A stretch of 64,000 nt of DNA from Cerasicoccus frondis (GCA_031296915.1 JAVDPC010000031.1:1-64000); one strand, 5' to 3'. Counted from the stretch's first letter, positions 17,729 through 26,579 are shown. Notes: a model not told the origin generated them from the sequence alone. Program-made: numbers and translations.

Positions 17729-18418
17729 ATGATAGCCAAACCAATTACTGCCACCATTCTCGCCATCTCGCTGCTTTCCTCCGCATTTGCCGAAGGCCCG
17801 GAGGGTCCCCAACCCAACGCCATGAATGAACTGATCGTGAAGGCCGAATCTGCGGTTAGCCTGATGCAACAATCGAAAACCGCCATTCCCCCCATCGTGC
17901 TTCAGGATTGCAAGGGGTTGGCGATTGCCTCGGTGACGCGCGGCGGCATCGGCATTGGCGGACAAAAGGGCGAAGGCATCGTGATCGTGAAAACCGACGA
18001 TGGTTGGTCGGCGCCTTCAGCGTTTGACACCGGCGGCGGTTCCATTGGCCTACAGCTCGGCGTGGAAACGCTAAGCTATGTATTCGTGCTGAACACCGAC
18101 GAGGCCATCCTCTCCTTTACCGGCGACAAGGTGGAGCTCGACGCCAAGGCCAGCGCCACTGCCGGACCAGACCACGCAGCTGCGGCCAATGATAAGCTGC
18201 CCAAGTCAGACATCTACGTCTATTCCCTCAGTGACGGCGCCTTTGCCGGCGCCACCGTAGGCGGCGTCTACGTGAAGCTCGACATCGACTTGAACAACGA
18301 AGTTTACAGCAACATCGTCACCGTGAATCAAATCATCGCTGGTGAAGTCCCGGCGCCCCCCATCACCGAAGGCCTCTACAATCAGATCAACGCCATCATC
18401 ACCGCAGGCGAAGAATGA
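17729..18418 (+). CDS. Secreted SYLF (Ysc84-like) domain protein
   Basis: This 229-residue protein has a short signal peptide (ending SSAFA, about residue 21) followed by a SYLF/DUF500 domain. CKGLAIASVTRGGIGIGGQKGEG (about 57-78) is the characteristic glycine-rich core, then WSAPSAFDTGGGSIGLQLG. SYLF domains bind phosphoinositides in eukaryotic homologues such as Ysc84/SH3YL1; bacterial ones are presumed envelope lipid-binding proteins. It overlaps the following SanA-like gene by four bases (ATGA) and has a paralogue at 19190-19894, so the three probably act together in the envelope. Compared with its paralogue it ends in a shorter, less conserved tail. Confidence 0.88.
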   Translation: MIAKPITATILAISLLSSAFAEGPEGPQPNAMNELIVKAESAVSLMQQSKTAIPPIVLQDCKGLAIASVTRGGIGIGGQKGEGIVIVKTDDGWSAPSAFDTGGGSIGLQLGVETLSYVFVLNTDEAILSFTGDKVELDAKASATAGPDHAAAANDKLPKSDIYVYSLSDGAFAGATVGGVYVKLDIDLNNEVYSNIVTVNQIIAGEVPAPPITEGLYNQINAIITAGEE

Positions 18419-19089
18419 TCGAGCGCGCTAAACTCATTCGCTGGGCCCGTCGGGGGCTGATTATCGGCGCCTTCGGCGTAGCTGTCGCCCTTGGCCTCAT
18501 TGCTTACTCCCGCAGCGCCATCAAGCAAGCAGCAGAAGGGCGTGTTGCGAGCGATCTCGACGCCGTCCCCACCAGCCAGGTCGGCTTGGTCCTGGGGACG
18601 AGCCCCGAGCTATCCAACGGTCGCCCCAACCTGTTTTTCGAGCACCGTATGGATGCCGCAGCCGAGCTCTACCACGCCGGCAAAGTCGAGTATCTGCTCG
18701 TCAGCGGCGCCAACCCGACGCCCACTTACGATGAGAGCACCGCCATGAAGCTGGCGCTCATTAAGCGCGGCGTGCCAGGCGAGCGCATTGTCCGCGATTA
18801 CGCCGGCTTCCGCACACTTGACTCCGTAGTCCGCGCCCAGGCTATCTTCAGTTGCAAGAGCGTGGTGATCGTCTCCCAGCAGTTTCACATTGAGCGCGCA
18901 CTCTACATTGCGCAGGAAAACGGCTTCAGCGCCACGGGCTACGCTGCCCGGGACGTGAGCTTCACCACCGGCTTAAAAACACACCTGCGCGAGGAGCTCG
19001 CCCGCGTCAAAGCCGTGCTCGACTTGCACGTGCTCAACACCGAACCCAAGTATTTGGGCAAAAAGATCTACCTCGCAACTGCTGATTGA
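18415..19089 (+). CDS. SanA/YdcF-like DUF218 envelope protein
   Basis: This 224-residue protein has one N-terminal membrane helix (about 15-36) and a DUF218 domain. Visible motifs are VGLVLGTSPELSNGRPN, EHRMDAAAELYHAGKVEYLLVSG, ESTAMKLALIKRGVP and VIVSQQFHIERALYIA. It matches the SanA branch, whose E. coli member affects exclusion of vancomycin at high temperature; the DUF218 fold is otherwise used by enzymes acting on lipid-linked or periplasmic substrates. The start overlaps the SYLF gene stop, which implies co-translation. Function in envelope integrity is inferred from the family and from the SYLF neighbours. Confidence 0.85.
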   Translation: MIERAKLIRWARRGLIIGAFGVAVALGLIAYSRSAIKQAAEGRVASDLDAVPTSQVGLVLGTSPELSNGRPNLFFEHRMDAAAELYHAGKVEYLLVSGANPTPTYDESTAMKLALIKRGVPGERIVRDYAGFRTLDSVVRAQAIFSCKSVVIVSQQFHIERALYIAQENGFSATGYAARDVSFTTGLKTHLREELARVKAVLDLHVLNTEPKYLGKKIYLATAD

Positions 19090-19189
19090 CGACCAGCACA
19101 ATTTGAGTGAAATTAAAGGCTGCTCATCGACTATTTGCCTGCAAATTTCACATTGAGCACATTTCACTAAATCGACACAGACACACGCT

Positions 19190-19894
19190 ATGAAAATAAA
19201 GCTAACCATCGCCGCGCTTGCCGCGAGCTTGCTAATAAACGCCGCTCAAGCAGACGACACTGCCAGCGCCACTGACGAACAACTGGAAACCTTCATCACC
19301 GAGGCCACCAAGATTTTTGAAAAGAATCAGGCCAATCCCAAGAAGCGCATCCCCGATGAAGTGCTGGCCGAAGCCGACGCCATCATGATCTTCCGCCTCA
19401 CCCGCGGCGGCATCATCCTGGGCGCCAGCGAAGGCGCCGGCGTCGCCTTCAAGAACAACATCGAAAACTGGAGCCCACCCGCATTTTACACCGTGGCCTC
19501 CGGCAGCCTCGGCCTGCAAATCGGCGCCAGCCAGATGGACCTGATCGCCGTGCTCATGAACCACGAAGCCGAAGGCATCCTCGACGATCCCAAAATCAAC
19601 TGGGGCGTCGGCTTGGAAGTCATTGCGGGCCCGACCGGCGGCTCACTCGGCGCCACCACCATGCCCAAGGCGGACATCCTCCTCTACGAAACCACCAAGG
19701 GACTCGACATCGGCGTCGCTTTCAGCGGCGGCATCGTGAAGCCAAATCAAAAGTTCAACGCCGAACTTTACGACAAGGATGACATCGACACGGCCTGGAT
19801 CCTTGGTAGCCGCGTGCCCATGCCCGCCGCCGCCGAGCCGTTGACCCTCCTCCTGCGCGAGTATTCCTACCAAGCGCCGAAGTCTGCTGAGTAA
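19190..19894 (+). CDS. Second secreted SYLF domain protein
   Basis: This is a 234-residue paralogue of the protein at 17729-18418. A signal peptide (1-21, ending AAQA) is followed by the SYLF core: ADAIMIFRLTRGGIILGASEGAG (about 64-86), WSPPAFYTVASGSLGLQIG and GLEVIAGPTGG. The C-terminal portion has TTKGLDIGVAFSGGIVKPN and ends near residue 234 with no anchor. It lies 100 nt after the SanA-like gene on the same strand and is followed by a strong terminator, so it probably ends the operon. Envelope lipid binding is a family-level inference. Confidence 0.88.
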   Translation: MKIKLTIAALAASLLINAAQADDTASATDEQLETFITEATKIFEKNQANPKKRIPDEVLAEADAIMIFRLTRGGIILGASEGAGVAFKNNIENWSPPAFYTVASGSLGLQIGASQMDLIAVLMNHEAEGILDDPKINWGVGLEVIAGPTGGSLGATTMPKADILLYETTKGLDIGVAFSGGIVKPNQKFNAELYDKDDIDTAWILGSRVPMPAAAEPLTLLLREYSYQAPKSAE

Positions 19895-19940
19895 TCATCA
19901 GCACACGACGCTCTGCATTAGAAAGTAACTTTGCACCACA

Positions 19941-19971
19941 AAGCGCCGTCCACCAGGACGGCGCTTTTTTT
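19941..19971 (+). terminator. Strong rho-independent terminator
   Basis: AAGCGCCGTCC and GGACGGCGCTT form an 11-bp GC-rich stem with a loop of about four bases, directly followed by seven T. It lies 46 nt after the stop of the second SYLF gene. Confidence 0.92.
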
Positions 19972-20004
19972 ATTTCCACACAAGCTGACACACCAAAGCC
20001 ACCA

Positions 20005-20075
20005 GTAGCATAGGCGTCCCGCCTGTGCGTTACAGTTTGTTGGATATCGGCACACAGGCGAGACGCCCGTGCTAC
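20005..20075. repeat. REP-like palindrome (23-bp arms)
   Basis: Arms 20005-20027 and 20053-20075 are inverted copies with 20 of 23 positions matching; the core is GGCGTC, then CGCCTGTG. I recognise this GTAGCA...GGCGTC...CGCCTGTG type as a dispersed palindrome common in Verrucomicrobiota intergenic DNA. It could be a mobile REP/MITE-like unit or a transcript-stabilising hairpin. Confidence 0.8.
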
Positions 20076-20628
20076 TTCAAACGCCCACCAAAATCCCGAG
20101 CAGCTTCACTCCCCTACCCAACCCATCCACCACCACCCCTCCTCCACACCGCCCCTACTCCCCCTCCTCCTTTCATAAACTCCGCGTCCTCCGCGTCCTC
20201 TGCGGTTAAAATTCACCACCTGCCCCTCCCACACACACCTGCGTCACCCCCTGGCTTCACCCTCCCCCCACGTCTCAAACTTTTTTCAAAAAAGTTTTCC
20301 CAGCCCCTCCAAAATCCCCCTTTCGAGGCCCATTTCACCACCCACTACCACGAGTCAGTATTAGTGAGTAGCTCTCACTGGCTTTCACTAATAGCGAAAC
20401 GGCGCTTTGCCCCCTCTCCCACCCTCAAAAAGTAGCCAACTGAGCCAATGGAGCCAACTGAAGCAACTGAGCCAACTGAGCCATTGTCAGCTCACCAGTT
20501 GCTTGATAATATAAGCGTGTTCCTCGGGCGAAGGCGCCCGCCCAAGGACATCAACTCAAACCAACAACCAAGAACAACCTTCGAACGTTCCAACATCCGA
20601 ACCTTCGAACCACCACCATCACTACGAT
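20076..20628. other. Repeat-rich spacer without a gene
   Basis: No gene is supported here. The sequence is C/A-rich and contains fragments of dispersed repeats: CTCCGCGTCCTCCGCGTCCT at 20180-20199 (a repeat type widespread in environmental bacterial genomes), a short tandem of the 9-mer GAGCCAACT and variants at about 20436-20487, and CGAAC-rich direct repeats at about 20581-20610. Confidence 0.6.
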
Positions 20629-20691
20629 AATGAACATCAATACAAACTCCTCCCTAACGCCCTCACCGGCGGCTATGACTACGCGGCTTCG

Positions 20692-21336
20692 ATGAGCCTG
20701 GGCGACGCGCTCGACCTCGAGTCCATCATTGCCGACATGGACGAACGCGGCACCACCGTCGCCGAGTCCGAAACCCGCGCCGTGCTGATCGAGTTCCTGC
20801 GCGTGATCAAGCGCCAGGTCCTCGCCGGCAAGCGTGTTAACATCGGCGGCCTCGTCCGGCTGTTCCCGTCCATTCGCGGCGTGTTCACCGGGCCCGATGA
20901 CGCCTACGATCCGTCACGCCACGAGCTCGTGCTCCACGCCGTGCCGGACCGCAGCCTGAAGAAAGAACTGAGCGGCGTCACCGACCTCGAGAAGCTGACC
21001 GAGCCCAACATCCTGCCGATTCTCCAACGGCTCTATGACCACGGCTCCGGCTTCTACGACAGCCAACTGTCGCCCGCCAATACCGCTACGCTCAAGGGCG
21101 GCCTGCTGAACTACAATCCCAGCAACAACGATGAAGGCCTGTTCCTAATCAACTTGGCGGACCAAAGCGAGACGCGCGTCGAGCAAGTCCCGCACAACCT
21201 GCCCAAGGAACTCCTGTTCCTCGTCCCGGCCGACCTGCCCGCCGCGTCGAGTTTTGCGCTCGAGCTGCGCAAGCGCTTCACGGAAAACGGCGCGCTCCGC
21301 GCCAGCCGCCTCGAAGCCACGCTCGCCACGGCCTAA
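20692..21336 (+). CDS. HU-like DNA-binding protein; 5' end probably frameshifted
   Basis: From the first in-frame ATG this encodes 214 residues. The N-terminal half is an HU/IHF-like domain of the kind found in Bacteroidetes/Verrucomicrobia DUF4469-type proteins: SIIADMDERGTTVAESETRAVL, then VLAGKRVNIGGLVRLFPSIRG (about 45-65). The C-terminal part (about 100-214) looks like an Ig-like fold. Upstream of the ATG the same frame stays open and reads YKLLPNALTGGYDYAAS, which is how this family normally begins. The only nearby ATG (20630) is in another frame. A missing base at about 20633-20638 would restore a start MNxHQYKLLPN. Either the gene is frameshifted or the sequence has an error, or the protein starts at 20692 and has lost its first strand. 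A strong terminator follows. Confidence 0.8.
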   Translation: MSLGDALDLESIIADMDERGTTVAESETRAVLIEFLRVIKRQVLAGKRVNIGGLVRLFPSIRGVFTGPDDAYDPSRHELVLHAVPDRSLKKELSGVTDLEKLTEPNILPILQRLYDHGSGFYDSQLSPANTATLKGGLLNYNPSNNDEGLFLINLADQSETRVEQVPHNLPKELLFLVPADLPAASSFALELRKRFTENGALRASRLEATLATA

Positions 21337-21368
21337 GCCAAATCGCTACAGCCGTCAGGCTCCCCCCA

Positions 21369-21402
21369 ACGCCCCCGCCCTCACCGGCGGGGGCGTTTTT
21401 TT
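21369..21402 (+). terminator. Strong rho-independent terminator
   Basis: ACGCCCCCGCC and GGCGGGGGCGT pair as an 11-bp stem with a short loop, followed by seven T. It lies about 33 nt after the stop of the HU-like gene. Confidence 0.92.
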
Positions 21403-21425
21403 GGCGCCAATTCCAAGCATCGAAA

Positions 21426-21655
21426 CCCATCAGTGTTTTCCGCCCAAGCCCACTGGTGCTTTTCAACAGAACCCACTGGTGTTTTTTAACAAAATCCACT
21501 GGGGCAAACTGACAAAACCCACTGGTGTTTTCTGCCGCAATGCCCTGGTGTTTTGCGACACAACCAACCAGTGTTTTCCAACAAAAAACACCTAAGGGTT
21601 CCGCCACAACCAACCAGTGGGTTGCGGCGGAAAACACTGGTCGGTCGCGCCCGGA
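21426..21655. repeat. Array B: ten degenerate units with an exact 23-bp period
   Basis: Units start at 21426, 21449, 21472, 21495, 21518, 21541, 21564, 21587, 21610 and 21633. The best-conserved part is CCCACTGGTGTTTT followed by nine variable bases, usually ending in AA; units 7 and 9 read CCAACCAGTG instead. Some units swap the middle for CAAACT or GGGTTG, yet the register never slips. It has the same period and general pattern (CA, two bases, GG, T-run) as array A 20 kb away. The period is not divisible by three, so it is not a coding repeat, and there are no repeat/spacer blocks as in CRISPR. Confidence 0.8.
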
Positions 21656-22079
21656 GTCCCCGTGCTTCCATGCGGCAACGTATTTATGAACCACGAAGGA
21701 CACGAAGCCGAGTCATCCTCCAGCCATGCACATCGTCACTTTTCACTGGGCCCATAGGCTGGGACAAACCTACACTAAACTTACGCCTCAAATTAAAACG
21801 TCTCGCTGGTGGAGGGCAATGCTCCGTCATCGCCGCACGTCTAGATGGTGAATGCGGAGAGGCAATCGCGGCGATGATGGACCATCGCCCTCCAGTCCAT
21901 TCAACAGCCGTGCAAGCGGCAAGACGCCGTTCTACATCCTGCCTCATAGCCCAATTCATATAACGAAATTACTATTGCGTTGAGCAGGAGGAACCACACG
22001 ACTATGCAAAACATAACTACACTTCGATGGTATTTATAAATGCTTGAAAATCTTGAGCTATACCATTACTCAAATCCAA
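21656..22079. other. Gene-free stretch before the STAND gene, with dispersed repeats
   Basis: There is no supported gene. ATGAACCACGAAGGACACGA at about 21686-21705 is a fragment of a repeat type frequent in environmental bacteria. An 85-bp palindrome (21810-21894) is listed separately. From 21960 on the base composition becomes AT-rich like the following STAND gene, and this is the likely promoter region for that gene. Confidence 0.55.
21810..21894. repeat. 85-bp palindromic element with 27-bp imperfect arms
   Basis: Arms 21810-21836 and 21868-21894 are inverted copies differing at about four positions. Each has TGGAGGGC at the outer end and CATCGCCGC at the inner end. The 31-nt centre contains no coding sequence. 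It looks like a dispersed REP/MITE-like unit of Verrucomicrobiota; a REP-type transposase relative (IS200-like) exists in this window, but its own ends are unrelated. Confidence 0.75.
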
Positions 22080-25000
22080 ATGAGCAACTTACCTGGAGGA
22101 CCTGCTGACAAGGCAGGGAACAGCTATGAAGACCTATGGGGAGTGCACGCAATCGTTGAGATTCTATGGGGTAATGCTCAGTCTATGAGAGTTGAACCAC
22201 CAGGTATAGATAAGGCTGAGTTTTACGTCCAATACGCCGGATACAAAGAATTCTGGCAAGCAAAGCGGCAGAAGTTAAACGCAACCGATTGGTCCCTCAG
22301 CGCTTTAAAATCCAGCGGTATCCTAGATTTTTTTAAAGCTGAAGCCTCCAAAGGAAATAGATGCGTTTTTGCCTCTTCTACTTCTGCGCAAGAATTGAAG
22401 CGTTGGAGCGAAGATGCCAGAGCTGCAGCTAGTTGGTTAGAATTTAAAGAACATTTCCTGAAAGGGTCTACCCGCCAGCAAAAGTTCCGTATGTTACACC
22501 AGCTAGTCGCATATGAACGTGAAGAAGCTACGTTTGGCTTTCTTCAAAACGTGTATGTCCGAATTAGCGATGAAATACTTATCGAAGATAATTTACTCAG
22601 GCAGTTGAGTATAAAATTCAGTGGCAACCCAAAGACAGTCTTAAGGCTGCTAAATCAACTTTACTCAGAAAGCACTCACAAGGTGCTCGATCTAAACTCC
22701 ATACTTGCATACTTGACCGAGAATGGAATTTCACTGCGCACTCTCGAAATCTCAGCCAGTGTTATTGATCAGATCGACGCCCTTACCAACAGTTATGTGA
22801 GCGGACAGCGTTCAAAACTAATAGGTGGTAGTTTAATAGCTCGATCCTTCGCCGGTGATATAGTCGAGCAGATTGCCAATGCCAGCGTAGCTCAATCTGT
22901 CATGATTGCCGCTAGTGCCGGTGAGGGTAAGAGCGCTGTGATGCTTGATATCGTTGAACAATTACGTAGCAGAGGGATGCCGGTTCTTTCATTTAGGCTA
23001 GACAACCTCGAACCAAGTTCTTCAACGACTACCTTAGGACAATCTTTAGGATTAGCGGAATCCCCGGCTTTCGTTTTAGATAAATGCTATCCACAGCAAG
23101 ATATTACGCTCGTAATAGACCAAATCGACTGTGTCAGCTCAGTGTCAGGAAGACACCCTCAATTTTTTGAGGTGCTTGCAGCACTAGCTAATGAAGTAAA
23201 GGCGTTGCAACACAGGCGCTGCATACATCTAATCCTAGCCTGCCGGAAATTTGATTACACATACGATAGCCGAATAAAATCACTTCTACCTAGCGGGCAA
23301 ACGCCAATCGAAATTCCATTACTTTCTTCTGATGATGTAAATCAGGCCATAGCCGCTAGTGGAGGCGACCCAAAACGCCTATCTCCAAAACAAGCAACAC
23401 TACTACAGACAGCTGAAAACTTAGCGACATACATAGATGCTGGACTCAGCACCAGCACCGACGAAGCTACATTTAATACCCAAACCCAGCTATATCATAA
23501 ATACTGGACTCTAAAGCGTGTAGCCGTCATGGCACGTCTAAACAATAGCCTTGACCAGTGGACGCAAGTGATCAGCCGACTTGCAAACGTCATGAGCCAA
23601 CGGGAGGAATTATCGGTTCCACGTTCAGCACTGGATGAGTTTTCACCTAGCTATGTAGGCGCGCTAGAGAGCGAAGGTGTCATTCGGCAAGAAAAGAACC
23701 GTTACAGCTTTCGACATGAAAGCCTTTTTGATTACTGCTTTGCGAGAAGCACTGTCAACGACTCCGTAGAGTTTATTGATACACTAAAGTCTAGCACACA
23801 AGAGCTCTTTAGAAGAGCGCAGCTACGCCAAATTTTAACATACCTTCGAGAGGAAGACACAGACAGATATCTTAAACAGGTCAGGGAGTTATTAGCCGAT
23901 CAAGCAATTAGGCCACACCTAAAAATTCTAACGCTCGAGCTAGTTGGCAACTTCGCAGATACAACTAGCGATGAGCTAAACATTTTCCTCCCGTACATCA
24001 ATGGTGAGCTAGAGTCGAAGCGGCTTAGACAGGTGAATCCCAATAAGCTTCAATCACGCGCGTGGGGCGTGTTTACTGGCTCTAAAGCTCTATTCACCGT
24101 AGCACATGACGAGGGCAAGCTTGAGCGGTGGCTCGCAGATACCAGTGATGAAGTGTTAGACGCGGTCGCAGGGTATTTAAGCTGGCAAACAAAATCGCAT
24201 GGCGATCGTATCGCAGGCTTGATAAGTCCATATATTGAACGTAGCGGCAACTGGGACCATAGATTGCTCAATATAATGTATTGGGTTTCAGACAGCTCTA
24301 GCCGCCCACTTTTTGAGTGTTACTTGAGGCTAATTTCATCCAGCAAGCATAATGGTGCGAATAGTAACTTCTGGAACAACTTGTATCGGCTAATGAAGGT
24401 AAATCCTGAATGGTATTTAGAAGCCGCAGCACGATGGCTAGACAGGCAATTAGTCATTGCGCTAGAAACAGCAAACAGTCATCCAACACGCTTTAATGTG
24501 AATAGGGCGAATGGAGCAAAAGACGTAATAGATTCCGCCCGTCTTTGCCCAGAAGCAGCAATCGACCACTTGGTGCCCGCTATTATCAGAGTGTCATTAG
24601 CCTTACGGCGAACATCAGACAATGGCTTGGATGGCGATACGGTTTGGTCAGTTCGCTGGCCGCTCGATCACCCTAGGATTGGAGACGCTTTGGTCATTGG
24701 TTGCGAAAATGCGATCCAGGCACTCGCTGAAAAGAATCCCTGCAGGCTAAAGGAAGCAGTCAAATATTTAGCACAGCATCCAATCCAGGTCGCTAATAGA
24801 TTCCTTCTAACTGCATATGCTGCCTTGCCTAAATACTTTGCTGATGAGGCGGTTCAAGCACTCATTGATGATTCGCGTAGACTCTTCTGTGGATATAGAA
24901 ACTCACCTTACTGGATCGCTCGAACAGTTATCGAAAGGTGCTCTCCATACTGTGATGAAGATAAGTTTCGAATGCTAGAAACCCTACTCTTGGAGTATCT

Positions 25001-26564
25001 CCCAGATTACGAGCGTGAAGCCAATGCCGAAAGCTATAAAGGTCGAGCTTCCCACACTCTCAGCACAGCCTTAGACTTAACTCGTTGCTCTGAAGGAGGC
25101 AGAAATGCAATTGAGGGCTTAAAGGAAAAGTTCGGCCACATAGTAAAGCCACCAGAAATTATAACTGTCCATAGTCGTAAATCTCCCTATACGAATGAAT
25201 TGCTAAGCCAATACTCAGACGAAGAATGGCTAGCATCCATAACAAAAAACAACAAAGAGACTGTTCCATACTTCACGAATGACTCAAATGAAGTAGATGC
25301 ATATGATTTTTCCGGCCAGATGCGTGAATTCGCGAAGAAAGAGCCGCAACGCTTTGCTCAAATTGCTTTGAGGTTTTCGGAAAATACGCCTCAGTGCTAT
25401 TATCGCGATATTCTTTATGCATTACGTGAGGTTGAAGTGGAGGACGGATTGAAAATGGATGTAGCCAGATTGGTGTTCGGGCTTTCATCAACATCGTGTA
25501 TCATGGCGGCACTTGACCTTTTAGGAACACTAAATACATATCCCCTCCCAGATGATGTAGAGGAATTTATTTCAGGCATGGCTCTAGAGCATTCCGATCC
25601 AGACGAAAGCCGTATGGAGAATTTAACTAGCGTGGCACTCAACTCCGTCCGTGGCCATGCACTTTCAGCAATCGGATATTTAATCAGGAACAATCATTCA
25701 CACTTTCAAAATTTCGAAACCACGATTACGAGCAGTGTAAATGACTCACATTTAGCCGTGAGGATTGCGGCGTTAGATACCTTATTTGCAATAGCCCTAA
25801 CTGACCAAAGCTGGGCCGTTAACTCATTCATACATTTATTGAATACGGATGAGAGAATCTTTAAGGGGCATCGGATTGAAACCTTCATCAGATATGGACT
25901 AGACGAACACATATCAGCGTTCTCACCAATAATAAGGCGCATGCTTGCCACAACAAATGATGATGTAAACCAAGCTGCTGGTAGACTCGCCTGCCTGGCG
26001 CGCTTGCATCATGATGATATGGACACTCTAGCCCAAGTAGCAATAAACGGTAATGAGCATTGCAGATTTGGCGCTGCTCAAGTGGCAGCAAGCAACGTAA
26101 CCTCTCAGGATTGCCGTAATTGGTGTGAAACAACATTATCTACTCTTTTTCACGATAAAGCTGCTACAGTCAGGCAACAAGCAGCTGCCTGCTTTCGTGA
26201 GCTCTGGAAAAACCCGGAATTGGATCTTCGAAAATTTGAGCAACTAATTCAGCGATTCATTCAAAGTCCTGCATTAGCAACTGATCCCTCATTTCTGCTT
26301 CATGCACTAGAAGAAACGCAACAAACAATGCCCATCTGTTCTTTAGACGTATGCGAGGCCTTTGTATTGCAATGCGCTGAGCAAGCAAGGGACATAAGCA
26401 CTTCCATTGCAGTGGATGAATCTAGAGTCGGTAAAATACTATTTAAAGCATACTCACAGTTAAATGGTCAACCTGAACGTACGAGAGCTCTTGATATTAT
26501 CGACGCTATGTGCCTAGAGGGGCTTTCCAGTGTGAAAGGGCACTTGGCTGAAATAGAACGATAG
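22080..26564 (+). CDS. STAND NTPase with nuclease-like N-terminus (Avs-like defence protein)
   Basis: Starting at ATG 22080 (MSNLPGGPADKAGNSYEDLW) this is 1494 residues; a TTG at 22044 would add 12 but the family pattern favours the ATG. Residues 1-200 resemble the Cap4/DUF4297-type PD-(D/E)xK nuclease domain: GNSYEDLW, then IDKAEF, EFWQAKRQ and a WSLSAL...ILDFF segment. An NTPase follows with Walker A ASAGEGKSAV (about 277-286) and Walker B ITLVIDQID (about 342-350). Residues from about 500 to the end are helical HEAT-like repeats, as in the sensor arm of Avs proteins that bind phage proteins and then trigger the nuclease. The region is AT-richer than both sides and uses different codons, suggesting transfer. 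An HNH gene follows after 15 nt. The exact Avs subtype is not assignable by eye. Confidence 0.85.
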   Translation: MSNLPGGPADKAGNSYEDLWGVHAIVEILWGNAQSMRVEPPGIDKAEFYVQYAGYKEFWQAKRQKLNATDWSLSALKSSGILDFFKAEASKGNRCVFASSTSAQELKRWSEDARAAASWLEFKEHFLKGSTRQQKFRMLHQLVAYEREEATFGFLQNVYVRISDEILIEDNLLRQLSIKFSGNPKTVLRLLNQLYSESTHKVLDLNSILAYLTENGISLRTLEISASVIDQIDALTNSYVSGQRSKLIGGSLIARSFAGDIVEQIANASVAQSVMIAASAGEGKSAVMLDIVEQLRSRGMPVLSFRLDNLEPSSSTTTLGQSLGLAESPAFVLDKCYPQQDITLVIDQIDCVSSVSGRHPQFFEVLAALANEVKALQHRRCIHLILACRKFDYTYDSRIKSLLPSGQTPIEIPLLSSDDVNQAIAASGGDPKRLSPKQATLLQTAENLATYIDAGLSTSTDEATFNTQTQLYHKYWTLKRVAVMARLNNSLDQWTQVISRLANVMSQREELSVPRSALDEFSPSYVGALESEGVIRQEKNRYSFRHESLFDYCFARSTVNDSVEFIDTLKSSTQELFRRAQLRQILTYLREEDTDRYLKQVRELLADQAIRPHLKILTLELVGNFADTTSDELNIFLPYINGELESKRLRQVNPNKLQSRAWGVFTGSKALFTVAHDEGKLERWLADTSDEVLDAVAGYLSWQTKSHGDRIAGLISPYIERSGNWDHRLLNIMYWVSDSSSRPLFECYLRLISSSKHNGANSNFWNNLYRLMKVNPEWYLEAAARWLDRQLVIALETANSHPTRFNVNRANGAKDVIDSARLCPEAAIDHLVPAIIRVSLALRRTSDNGLDGDTVWSVRWPLDHPRIGDALVIGCENAIQALAEKNPCRLKEAVKYLAQHPIQVANRFLLTAYAALPKYFADEAVQALIDDSRRLFCGYRNSPYWIARTVIERCSPYCDEDKFRMLETLLLEYLPDYEREANAESYKGRASHTLSTALDLTRCSEGGRNAIEGLKEKFGHIVKPPEIITVHSRKSPYTNELLSQYSDEEWLASITKNNKETVPYFTNDSNEVDAYDFSGQMREFAKKEPQRFAQIALRFSENTPQCYYRDILYALREVEVEDGLKMDVARLVFGLSSTSCIMAALDLLGTLNTYPLPDDVEEFISGMALEHSDPDESRMENLTSVALNSVRGHALSAIGYLIRNNHSHFQNFETTITSSVNDSHLAVRIAALDTLFAIALTDQSWAVNSFIHLLNTDERIFKGHRIETFIRYGLDEHISAFSPIIRRMLATTNDDVNQAAGRLACLARLHHDDMDTLAQVAINGNEHCRFGAAQVAASNVTSQDCRNWCETTLSTLFHDKAATVRQQAAACFRELWKNPELDLRKFEQLIQRFIQSPALATDPSFLLHALEETQQTMPICSLDVCEAFVLQCAEQARDISTSIAVDESRVGKILFKAYSQLNGQPERTRALDIIDAMCLEGLSSVKGHLAEIER

Positions 26565-26579
26565 CCAACAAATTTTCCC

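Noticed and set aside
21278..21703. Possible repeat protein through array B on the minus strand
   Set aside because: The 23-bp period is not a multiple of three, so successive units would be read in different frames; no protein repeat results.
22044..22079. TTG start for the STAND gene
   Set aside because: The ATG at 22080 gives the family-like N-terminus MSNLPGGPADKAGNSYED; the 12 extra residues are not similar to anything expected.
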